Assembly: GCF_030552475.1 (NCBI RefSeq)
Contig: NZ_JAUPED010000002.1
Location: 186,001-250,000 of the forward strand
Direction of reading: 5' to 3'
Source: Mariniflexile sp. AS56
Lineage (GTDB): Bacteria; Bacteroidota; Bacteroidia; Flavobacteriales; Flavobacteriaceae
Length of the DNA: 64,000 bases
The notes under the pieces were generated by a model. It searched no databases. It was not told the origin of the DNA and was given only the letters and a program-made list of their open reading frames with translations. Of this stretch, positions 26,982-34,714 are shown piece by piece (positions within the stretch are counted from its first letter, which is position 1; the number at the start of each line of letters is the position of its first letter). Position numbers and translations under genes: made by a program.

Positions 26982-27776
26982 GTGATGAGCGAATTACTAA
27001 AAGTACCAACAATGGCCGAATTTATGGCTCAAGGTAAACAACCTGAAGTATTATTTTGGGTTGGTTGTGCCGGGAGTTTTGACGATAGAGCAAAAAAAAT
27101 CACCAAAGCCTTTGTTAAAATATTAAACAAAGCTAAAGTGGAATTTGCTGTATTAGGTACGGAAGAAAGCTGTACAGGTGATCCTGCAAAACGTGCTGGA
27201 AACGAGTTTTTGTTCCAAATGCAAGCTGTTACGAATATAGAAGTATTAAATGCTTACGAGGTTAAGAAAATAGTAACTGCATGCCCGCATTGTTTCAATA
27301 CCATAAAAAATGAGTATCCTGAATTAGGCGGAAATTATGAGGTTATGCACCATACACAGTTTCTAAAAACCCTATTAGATGATGGGCGTTTAACTATTGA
27401 AGGAGGCGAATTTAAAGGAAAACGTATCACCTTTCACGATCCTTGTTATTTAGGTCGTGCCAATAATGTGTATGAAGCACCACGTGAATTAATTCGGAAA
27501 TTAGAGGCCGAATTGGTTGAAATGAAAAACTGCAAACGCACCGGTTTATGTTGTGGAGCAGGAGGAGCTCAAATGTTTAAAGAGCCAGAGAAAGGAAATA
27601 AGGACGTTAACGTAGAACGTACTGAGCAAGCTTTAGAAACCCAACCAGAAATTATTGCAGCGGGATGCCCGTTTTGTAATACCATGATGACTGATGGGGT
27701 TAAAGCTAAAGAAAAAGAAGCCGATGTTCCTGTTATGGATATTGCAGAATTAATTGCAAATGCACAAGATTTGTAA
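26982..27776 (+). CDS. CCG-domain (HdrB/GlpC-like) Fe-S protein
   Basis: A 264-residue soluble protein with two CCG domains: the first with WVGCAGSFDDRA, EESCTGDPAKRAGNE and TACPHCFNTIKNEYPEL; the second with TFHDPCYLGRANNVYEAPR, RTGLCCGAGGAQMF and AAGCPFCNTMMTDGV. In heterodisulfide reductase HdrB such CCG motifs bind a noncubane [4Fe-4S] cluster that does disulfide chemistry; in GlpC and lactate-utilisation proteins they carry electrons. It sits 62 nt after the membrane Fe-S gene, so the two probably form one complex. Start ATG 26982 is followed directly by another ATG codon; either works. Substrate unknown. Confidence 0.86.
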   Translation: MMSELLKVPTMAEFMAQGKQPEVLFWVGCAGSFDDRAKKITKAFVKILNKAKVEFAVLGTEESCTGDPAKRAGNEFLFQMQAVTNIEVLNAYEVKKIVTACPHCFNTIKNEYPELGGNYEVMHHTQFLKTLLDDGRLTIEGGEFKGKRITFHDPCYLGRANNVYEAPRELIRKLEAELVEMKNCKRTGLCCGAGGAQMFKEPEKGNKDVNVERTEQALETQPEIIAAGCPFCNTMMTDGVKAKEKEADVPVMDIAELIANAQDL

Positions 27777-27829
27777 ATAATACATGGACTTAAACAGTTC
27801 CATGTTAAAAGAAAACAGTCAATTACAAC

Positions 27830-28315
27830 ATGTTAGTAGATTTTAATACATTACCAGAAGAGTCACGTGTTTGGATATACCAAGCAAACCGTTCATTTTC
27901 AGAACAAGAGCTTGAAGAAATTCAGGCTAAACTTAATGTTTTTATAGAAAATTGGACAGCACATGGCAGCGATTTACAATCGGGCTATCTTATTAAATAT
28001 AATAGATTCATCATTTTTGGTTTAAATCAAAAAATGAATGCAGCTACAGGCTGCTCTATAGATGCTTCTGTTCATTTTATTCAGCAATTAGAAAAAGACT
28101 ATAATGTCGATTTAATGGATAAAATGAATGTGTCTTACAAACAAGGTGAATTTGTTGCATACAAAACACTTCTAGATTTTAAGCAAATGGCAAAAGACAA
28201 AGCAGTCTCTAAAAACACCATTGTTTTTAATAATTTAGTCACCAATATTGCCGAGTTTAACGAAAACTGGGAAGTGCCAGCAAGCGAAAGTTGGCACAGT
28301 CGATTTGTGAAATAA
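27830..28315 (+). CDS. conserved Flavobacteriaceae protein of unknown function
   Basis: A 161-residue soluble protein opening MLVDFNTLPEESRVWIYQANR. Close relatives are often labelled ABC transporter ATPase in databases, but there is no Walker A, signature motif or Walker B here, so that name is not supported. Visible features are a central stretch with FIENWTAHGSDLQSGYLIKYNRFIIFGL and a Cys in AATGCSIDASVHFIQQLEK. No signal peptide or membrane helix. It lies 53 nt after the CCG protein and 83 nt before serB on the same strand, a conserved arrangement in the family, suggesting a shared operon. A link to the Fe-S pair is inference from position only. Confidence 0.72.
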   Translation: MLVDFNTLPEESRVWIYQANRSFSEQELEEIQAKLNVFIENWTAHGSDLQSGYLIKYNRFIIFGLNQKMNAATGCSIDASVHFIQQLEKDYNVDLMDKMNVSYKQGEFVAYKTLLDFKQMAKDKAVSKNTIVFNNLVTNIAEFNENWEVPASESWHSRFVK

Positions 28316-28398
28316 GTGCTTGTAGTTCGAGCATTAAATCGAAAATAACTTTCATATTTCAAATACAATAATCAATTTTACAGCTTAAATAGTAAATT

Positions 28399-29622
28399 AT
28401 GGCTAAGGAGATTTTCCTATTAAATATTTCTGGACAAGATAAACCAGGATTAACATCTAGTTTAACAAGTGTTTTAGCATCGTATAACGCAAAAGTACTA
28501 GACATTGGTCAAGCTAATATTCACGATACACTATCCTTAGGTATTTTATTTGAAATTCATTCTGGAGCAAAATCTGCTGCAGTATTAAAAGATTTACTTT
28601 TTAAGTCCTATGAACTTGGTATAAAAGCAAAGTTTACCCCAATTACGCTTGAAAATTACGAGAAATGGGTTGGACTTCAAGGGAAAGACCGTTACATAGT
28701 TACCATTCTAGGTGAAAGATTAACTGCTGAGCAAATATCTCAAGTTACCGAAATTATTTCGGAGAAAAACCTAAATATCGATTCTATAAAAAGGCTTACA
28801 GGACGTACGTCGCTCGTTAAAAAGGAAGAATATCCGAGAGCTTGTATCCAATTGTCAATTAGAGGTCATATTGATGATAAACGCGAGTTTACGGCTAAAT
28901 TCATGCAAATTTCTAGAGATTTAGATGTAGATATTGCATTTCAAGAAGATAATATTTATAGAAGAAACCGGCGATTGGTGTGTTTCGATATGGATTCAAC
29001 ACTTATACAAGCGGAAGTTATTGATAAATTGGCTGAATTAGCAGGTGTTGGTGATGAAGTAAAAGCCATTACAGAATCTGCCATGCAAGGTGAAATAGAT
29101 TTCAACGAAAGTTTTATTAGACGCATGAAACTGTTAAAAGGCTTAAGTGAAGATGTGTTACATGATGTGGCCATCAATCTGCCTATTACCAAAGGTGCCA
29201 GAAGACTTATTGATACTTTAAGAAGCTATGGCTTTAAAACAGCGATTCTATCTGGAGGGTTTACCTATTTCGGTCACTATTTACAAAAAGAATTGGGTAT
29301 GGATTATGTGTATGCCAACCAATTAGAAATTAAAGATGGTGTGTTAACAGGTGGGTATCTTGGAGAGATTGTAGACGGTAATAAAAAAGCAGAATATCTT
29401 AAAGAAATTGCTCTTAAAGAAGGGATTGATATTAGCCAAACTATCGCTGTTGGTGATGGTGCGAACGATTTGCCTATGCTTAATTTAGCAGGTTTAGGTA
29501 TTGCGTTTCATGCAAAACCGAAGGTTAAAGATAACGCCCAAAGCTCTATTTCAAGTATTGGTTTAGACGGTGTACTGTATTTATTAGGTTACCACGATAG
29601 GCATATTGATTTAATCGAATAG
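28399..29622 (+). CDS. serB: phosphoserine phosphatase with ACT domains
   Basis: A 407-residue HAD-superfamily enzyme. Residues 1-180 form two ACT-like regulatory domains (EIFLLNISGQDKPGLTSSL; RYIVTILGERLTAEQISQV), as in mycobacterial and many Bacteroidota SerB. The HAD core has motif I CFDMDSTLIQAEVID (nucleophile Asp and acid-base Asp), motif II AILSGGFTYFG, the Lys of NKKAEYL, and motif III AVGDGANDLPML. It makes L-serine from phosphoserine, the last step of serine synthesis, probably feedback-controlled by serine through ACT. The ATG at 28399 fits the ACT start. Confidence 0.92.
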   Translation: MAKEIFLLNISGQDKPGLTSSLTSVLASYNAKVLDIGQANIHDTLSLGILFEIHSGAKSAAVLKDLLFKSYELGIKAKFTPITLENYEKWVGLQGKDRYIVTILGERLTAEQISQVTEIISEKNLNIDSIKRLTGRTSLVKKEEYPRACIQLSIRGHIDDKREFTAKFMQISRDLDVDIAFQEDNIYRRNRRLVCFDMDSTLIQAEVIDKLAELAGVGDEVKAITESAMQGEIDFNESFIRRMKLLKGLSEDVLHDVAINLPITKGARRLIDTLRSYGFKTAILSGGFTYFGHYLQKELGMDYVYANQLEIKDGVLTGGYLGEIVDGNKKAEYLKEIALKEGIDISQTIAVGDGANDLPMLNLAGLGIAFHAKPKVKDNAQSSISSIGLDGVLYLLGYHDRHIDLIE

Positions 29623-29881
29623 TAGTCTCATAACTTTTTTTATATCTTAATTTTTCACGCTGTTGTGTGCGTTCTAGTGGTTTCGATTTTTTTCTTCGGA
29701 ATAGTCGTTGGTACGTCTAAATTATTCAAAATGTTTCTAAGGATGCGGTAACTATTTAATAGTTCGTTATTTTCTTATAAATCTATCTTAAAGTCTTTTC
29801 AACTTCTTTTTAAAAGTAGTATTTTGGCATGATTATTTATGTAGTCATTAATACTATATACTTACTAAATTAATCCTCAAT

Positions 29882-32797
29882 ATGCGTCAAATTTTATTAA
29901 CAGTAGTTTCTCTATATATATCACTTTCAGCCTTTGCTCAAACACAAGGAAATCCTTTGGCTTCCAAAGATGTTAAAGCGCAGCAAAAATGGGTTGATAG
30001 TGTATATAATTCCATGTCTTTGGCCGAAAAAGTAGGGCAGTTGTACATGGTACAGGTAATGTCTAATCAAGACCAAACAAAAAAAGAGAAGGTAATCGAT
30101 TTGATAAGAACCCATCATATAGGTGGTATTATTTATTCACTTGGTGGTCCAAACAGGCAGGCTAAATTAAATAACGAGTTGCAAGCACTTTCAAAAGTCC
30201 CAATGTTAATTGGTATGGATGCTGAATGGGGATTAAGCATGCGCTTAGATTCAACCTACGCATTTCCGTGGAATATGACACTGGGCGCTATAAAAGACAA
30301 CATGTTGATAGAGCAGACAGGAAGGCAAATTGGTGAACACTGTAAAAGATTAGGGGTTCATTTTAATTTTGCGCCCGTGGTTGATATTAATACCAACCCA
30401 TTAAACCCAATTATAGGAAACCGCTCATTTGGAGAAGATAGAGACAATGTTACAGATAAAGCCTTGGCTTTTATGAAAGGCATGCAAGGTGCAGGTGTAT
30501 TGGCAAGTGCGAAGCATTTCCCTGGCCACGGTGATACCGATCAAGATTCCCATAAAACCTTACCAACTATTACTTTTAACGAGAAACGCATCGATTCTAT
30601 TGAGTTGTATCCATATAGAAAGTTAATTAATGAAGGTCTTTCCAGCGTTATGGTTGCCCATTTAAAGGTACCAAGTTTAGAACCATCTGGTTACCCGTCG
30701 TCATTGTCCAAACATATCGTAACAGATATCCTGAAGGAAAGACTAGGTTTTAAAGGCCTTATTTTTACCGATGCTTTAACTATGAAAGGGGCAGCCGATT
30801 TTAAAGAAGTTGGTGCCATCGATTTAGCTGCTTTTCAAGCTGGAAACGATGTAATGTTAATGTCTGAAGATGTATCTGTTGGTATTTCAAAAATTATAGA
30901 AGCTTACAACAACGGTGAAATAACAGAAAAACGTTTAGCGCTTTCAGTTAAAAAAATTCTACAAGCGAAATATAAAGTAGGATTGAATGCATACAAACCT
31001 ATTGGTTTGAATAACTTATCGAAAGATTTAAATAGGTTGAAAGATGATATTCTGTATGAAGAACTTCTAGAGAATGCCATTACCATTGTTAAGAATGAAC
31101 AGGATTTGTTACCACTTCGTAAATTGGAAGACAGAACAATTGCTTATGTTAAAATGGGTGATGATAATGGTTCCGTTTTTCTTGATGAACTTAAAAAGTA
31201 CACCAAAGTACACCAAATTGAAGCTGATTTTTTAGATGAACTATTAGCAAAACTTCAAGATTATAATACGGTGGTGATTGGTTTACATCGTTCAAATGAA
31301 AACCCTTGGAAATCGAATCAATTTACAGAAACCGAATTAACTTGGTTATATGAAATAACACGTACACATAAAGTTGTTTTAGATGTGTTTGTAAAACCGT
31401 ATGCACTTTCAGATTTAGCAAGCATTGAAAATATTGAAAGTATTGTAGTTAGTTATCAAAATAGTGAAATTGCTCAAGAAAAATCGGCACAACTTATTTT
31501 TGGAGCTATTGAATCTAAAGGAAGTTTGCCTGTTTCTATTGGAAACCATTTTAAAGTAGGAGATGGTATTCAAAATAATGCCATTAAACGTTTAAGCTAT
31601 ACCGTACCAGAACGTGTTGGTATGGATTCAGAAAAATTGAACAAAATTGATGCCATTGCTCAAAATGCGGTAGACCGCAAAATGACGCCAGGTATTCAAT
31701 TATTAGTAGCTAGAAAGGGGAAAGTTATTTATAGCAAGAATTTTGGTCAGCATCGATATACAGGTAATTCTAAAGTGTTATCTGATGATATTTATGATGT
31801 AGCATCACTTACTAAAATTCTGGCAACCTTACCATTGCTTATGGAATTGGAAGAGCAAGGTGTGGTGAATTTAGAGACACCATTATCTAAAATGATACAG
31901 GGCTATAAAACCTCCAACAAGAAAAATATCACTTTAAAAGCAATGTTATCGCATTATGCGCGACTTAGGCCTTGGGAACCTTTTTATGCACATACGTTAG
32001 ATAGTGATACGAAGCGCCCAAGTGAAAAATATTATAGAAAAGAACGCAGTGACAAGTTTAATATTGAAGTCGCCAATAATTTGTATTTACGTTCTGATTA
32101 TCAGGATTCTATTCAGAAAATAATTAAAGATTCTGATCTGTTAGATCGATTGAGATATAGATACAGTGATTTTCCATATTATATTTTAAAGAAATATATT
32201 GAAGAGTATTACGACCAAACATTGGATGCGTTGGTTCAAGATCGTTTTTATAAATCGTTAGGAGCGAACCATACCATGTATAACCCGTATCATAAAATAA
32301 GTAGTAAGAAAATTGTGCCAACTGAAATTGACGATTATTACAGGTTTCAAGAGGTACACGGTTATGTACACGATATGGGAGCCGCAATGCAAGATGGTGT
32401 TGGTGGGCATGCCGGTATATTTAGTAATGCCAACGATGTTGCTAAAATCATGCAAATGTATTTGCAAAAAGGGTTTTACGGTGGTAAGCGTTATTTAAAA
32501 CCAGAAACCTTAGATAAGTTTAATACCTGTTATTTCTGTGATAAAGATAATAGACGAGGTATAGGTTTCGATAAACCGCAATTAAGCGGGGAAGGCCCCA
32601 CTTGTGGATGCATATCTCTTAATAGTTTTGGGCACTCCGGTTTTACTGGAACCTATGCTTGGGCAGACCCCGATGAAGAGATTGTTTATATATTTTTAGC
32701 AAATAGAACCTACCCAAATGCGGGTCAAAATTTGTTGTTAAAAGAAAATGTTAGAACGGATATACAACGCTTAATTTACGAAGCGATAATTAAATAA
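29882..32797 (+). CDS. GH3 beta-N-acetylglucosaminidase fused to serine hydrolase (beta-lactamase-like) domain
   Basis: A 971-residue exported two-enzyme protein. After a signal peptide (1-19) the GH3 domain shows GMDAEWGLSMRLD, FAPVVDINTNPLNPIIGNRSFG, KHFPGHGDTDQDSHKTLP (211-228, with the His-Asp acid-base dyad typical of NagZ-like enzymes) and the nucleophile Asp297 in IFTDALTMKG. A GH3 C-terminal sandwich-like linker follows (about 390-575). The last 400 residues are a serine hydrolase with SLTK (Ser near 641), YSD (YRYSDFPYY) and HSG (FGHSGFTG), resembling class C beta-lactamase/esterase folds. The fusion is widespread in Bacteroidota and suggests removal of GlcNAc plus another acyl or peptide group from peptidoglycan fragments in the periplasm. 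TTG/ATG choice is clear: ATG 29882. Confidence 0.9.
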   Translation: MRQILLTVVSLYISLSAFAQTQGNPLASKDVKAQQKWVDSVYNSMSLAEKVGQLYMVQVMSNQDQTKKEKVIDLIRTHHIGGIIYSLGGPNRQAKLNNELQALSKVPMLIGMDAEWGLSMRLDSTYAFPWNMTLGAIKDNMLIEQTGRQIGEHCKRLGVHFNFAPVVDINTNPLNPIIGNRSFGEDRDNVTDKALAFMKGMQGAGVLASAKHFPGHGDTDQDSHKTLPTITFNEKRIDSIELYPYRKLINEGLSSVMVAHLKVPSLEPSGYPSSLSKHIVTDILKERLGFKGLIFTDALTMKGAADFKEVGAIDLAAFQAGNDVMLMSEDVSVGISKIIEAYNNGEITEKRLALSVKKILQAKYKVGLNAYKPIGLNNLSKDLNRLKDDILYEELLENAITIVKNEQDLLPLRKLEDRTIAYVKMGDDNGSVFLDELKKYTKVHQIEADFLDELLAKLQDYNTVVIGLHRSNENPWKSNQFTETELTWLYEITRTHKVVLDVFVKPYALSDLASIENIESIVVSYQNSEIAQEKSAQLIFGAIESKGSLPVSIGNHFKVGDGIQNNAIKRLSYTVPERVGMDSEKLNKIDAIAQNAVDRKMTPGIQLLVARKGKVIYSKNFGQHRYTGNSKVLSDDIYDVASLTKILATLPLLMELEEQGVVNLETPLSKMIQGYKTSNKKNITLKAMLSHYARLRPWEPFYAHTLDSDTKRPSEKYYRKERSDKFNIEVANNLYLRSDYQDSIQKIIKDSDLLDRLRYRYSDFPYYILKKYIEEYYDQTLDALVQDRFYKSLGANHTMYNPYHKISSKKIVPTEIDDYYRFQEVHGYVHDMGAAMQDGVGGHAGIFSNANDVAKIMQMYLQKGFYGGKRYLKPETLDKFNTCYFCDKDNRRGIGFDKPQLSGEGPTCGCISLNSFGHSGFTGTYAWADPDEEIVYIFLANRTYPNAGQNLLLKENVRTDIQRLIYEAIIK

Positions 32798-32877
32798 AAG
32801 TACTATAAATCAATTGTTTAAGGTTGTTAATTTAAAAACTTTAAGCAATTGAAATTTAGTCACTTAAAACTTATAAT

Positions 32878-34011
32878 ATGAAAATAGGCATAGTATGTTA
32901 CCCAACTTTTGGGGGTAGTGGAGTGGTTGCAACAGAGTTAGGATTAGAACTCTCTAAACGTGGTCATGAAATTCATTTTATTACTTATAACCAACCTGTA
33001 CGCTTAGAATTACTGAGTAATAATGTGCATTACCATGAGGTGAATGTGCCTGAATATCCATTATTTCATTACCAGCCATACGAGTTGGCGCTATCGAGCA
33101 AGTTAGTGGATATGGTAAAACTTCATAAAATTGAAATTTTACACGTGCACTATGCCATTCCGCACGCCTATGCAGCGTATATGGCAAAGAAGATGTTGGA
33201 AGAAGAAGGTATTTTGGTACCTATTGTTACCACTTTGCACGGAACAGATATCACACTTGTGGGGAGTCACCCATTTTATAAACCAGCGGTGACCTTTAGT
33301 ATCAATAAATCGGATGCTGTTACGGCGGTATCTCAGAGTTTGAAAGATGATACGTTGCGTTTGTTTGATATCAAGAACGATATCCATGTGGTGTCTAATT
33401 TTATCGATTTAGAAAAATACAATCATAATTTTACCGATTGTCAACGTGGAATGATGGCGAGCGATGATGAAAAAATTATCACGCATATTAGTAATTTAAG
33501 ACCCGTAAAGCGTTCCCAAGATGTTATTAGTATCTTTTATAACATTCAAAAAGAAATGCCAGCAAAACTGATGCTAATTGGCGAGGGACCCGAACGTGAG
33601 AAAATCGAGTACCGCTGCCAAGAATTGGGTATTTTAGATAAAGTGATTTTCTTCGGAAAAAGTAATGAAATAGATAAAATTCTATGTTTCAGTGATTTGT
33701 TTTTATTGCCATCACAAACCGAAAGTTTCGGATTGGCCGCTTTAGAAGCTATGGCTTCCGGTGTACCGGTTATTTCGAGTAATACAGGAGGTATTCCAGA
33801 AGTGAACATTCATGGTGTCTCTGGATTTTTAAGTAATGTTGGTGATATAGAAGACATGACTAAAAATGCATTGTATATTTTAAGTGATGCTGAACGTCTT
33901 TTAACCTTTAAGAAAAATGCGAGATTAACGGCTGAAAAATATGATTTAACGTCCATTGTCCCACAATATGAAGCTATTTATGAAGATACCTTAGCCAAAT
34001 GTTTGGTGTAG
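32878..34011 (+). CDS. bshA: N-acetyl-alpha-D-glucosaminyl L-malate synthase (bacillithiol, BshA)
   Basis: A 377-residue GT4 glycosyltransferase that joins GlcNAc from UDP-GlcNAc to L-malate in bacillithiol synthesis. The opening MKIGIVCYPTFGGSGVVATE with LGLELSKRGHEIHFITYNQPVRL, then HVHYAIPHAYAAYMAK and TLHGTDITLVGSHPFYKPAV, is the BshA signature. The GT-B donor site is at PSQTESFGLAALEAMASGVPVISSNTGGIPE with the E-x7-E pair. Length equals the B. subtilis enzyme (377). BshB and BshC are not in the window. It ends before a strong bidirectional terminator at 34026-34058. Confidence 0.93.
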   Translation: MKIGIVCYPTFGGSGVVATELGLELSKRGHEIHFITYNQPVRLELLSNNVHYHEVNVPEYPLFHYQPYELALSSKLVDMVKLHKIEILHVHYAIPHAYAAYMAKKMLEEEGILVPIVTTLHGTDITLVGSHPFYKPAVTFSINKSDAVTAVSQSLKDDTLRLFDIKNDIHVVSNFIDLEKYNHNFTDCQRGMMASDDEKIITHISNLRPVKRSQDVISIFYNIQKEMPAKLMLIGEGPEREKIEYRCQELGILDKVIFFGKSNEIDKILCFSDLFLLPSQTESFGLAALEAMASGVPVISSNTGGIPEVNIHGVSGFLSNVGDIEDMTKNALYILSDAERLLTFKKNARLTAEKYDLTSIVPQYEAIYEDTLAKCLV

Positions 34012-34025
34012 TAATATAAAAGCAT

Positions 34026-34058
34026 AAAAAAAGCGCCTTAATCAAGGCGCTTTTTTTT
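34026..34058. terminator. bidirectional intrinsic terminator between bshA and the beta-barrel gene
   Basis: AAGCGCCTT-aatc-AAGGCGCTT is a perfect GC-containing stem flanked by an A-run on the left and a T-run of eight on the right, so it can end transcripts from both convergent genes. Confidence 0.9.
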
Positions 34059-34074
34059 ATAACTACTATTTTAA

Positions 34075-34566
34075 TTAGAATTGATATCTAATACCTAAAG
34101 CGATGTCAAAACCTAAATCGTTATTGTTATGGTGTCTATCTCCAAAACCAAGTTCTGGTCTAAAATCTAAAGAGATTAATAACGGAATATCAAAATTGTA
34201 CTCAATACCAATATCACCTGCAGCAAATATAAAAGTATCGTTATCATCATAATGGTCTTTTTCGTTATGATCAAACGATCCTAAACCACCACCAACACCT
34301 GCGTACCAGTTAAAACCACCATCTAAGTTCCATACCCATTGGTATAAACCAGCAATTTTAAAACCGTCATAGTCTTTTCCGTCTCTCCATCCTAAATCTA
34401 CTTCTAAACGGTTATTGCCTCCTAAGGCATGTTGATACGATATTTCAGCGCCAACCCCGTTACTGTCTCCTAAACGTAAACCTAAAGCGTTTTTTGAAAT
34501 GTCTTGTGCGGTCGATGCAAAGGTAAAACCTAATAACGCCACTGATAATAATAGTAATTTCTTCAT
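34075..34566 (-). CDS. small outer-membrane beta-barrel protein
   Basis: A 163-residue protein with signal peptide (MKKLLLLSVALLGFTFASTAQ) and about eight amphipathic strands: ALGLRLGDSNGVGAEISYQ, NRLEVDLGWRDG, FKIAGLYQWVW, GFNWYAGVGGGLGSF, TFIFAAGDIGIEYNFDIP, LLISLDFRPELGFG, and the C-terminal strand FDIALGIRYQF ending in Phe, the outer-membrane insertion signal. It resembles small OmpX-like barrels. Function unknown; transcribed alone from a minus-strand promoter near 34650. Confidence 0.75.
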   Translation of the reverse strand: MKKLLLLSVALLGFTFASTAQDISKNALGLRLGDSNGVGAEISYQHALGGNNRLEVDLGWRDGKDYDGFKIAGLYQWVWNLDGGFNWYAGVGGGLGSFDHNEKDHYDDNDTFIFAAGDIGIEYNFDIPLLISLDFRPELGFGDRHHNNNDLGFDIALGIRYQF

Positions 34567-34646
34567 AAATTGTAATTTTTTATTTGTGATTAATATACGT
34601 GCAATTAATGCATTCAGATCATTGTTAATAATCCTGATTGATTTTG

Positions 34647-34654
34647 CAAAAATA
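34647..34654 (-). promoter_or_regulatory. putative -7 element (TATTTTTG) for the small barrel gene
   Basis: Minus strand TA-TT-TTTG, full consensus match, about 80 nt before the start at 34566. No -33 TTG at normal spacing. AT-rich context makes chance matches possible. Confidence 0.3.
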
Positions 34655-34714
34655 ACGCCAAAATTGTATTTATATTTAACTTCTTTTTAGATTTATAATT
34701 ATTTTTTAATAAGC

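Noticed and set aside
27782-27805. Hairpin ACATGGA/TCCATGT between the CCG gene and the next gene
   Set aside because: Loop of 10 nt and no T-run; not a convincing terminator and the genes appear co-transcribed.
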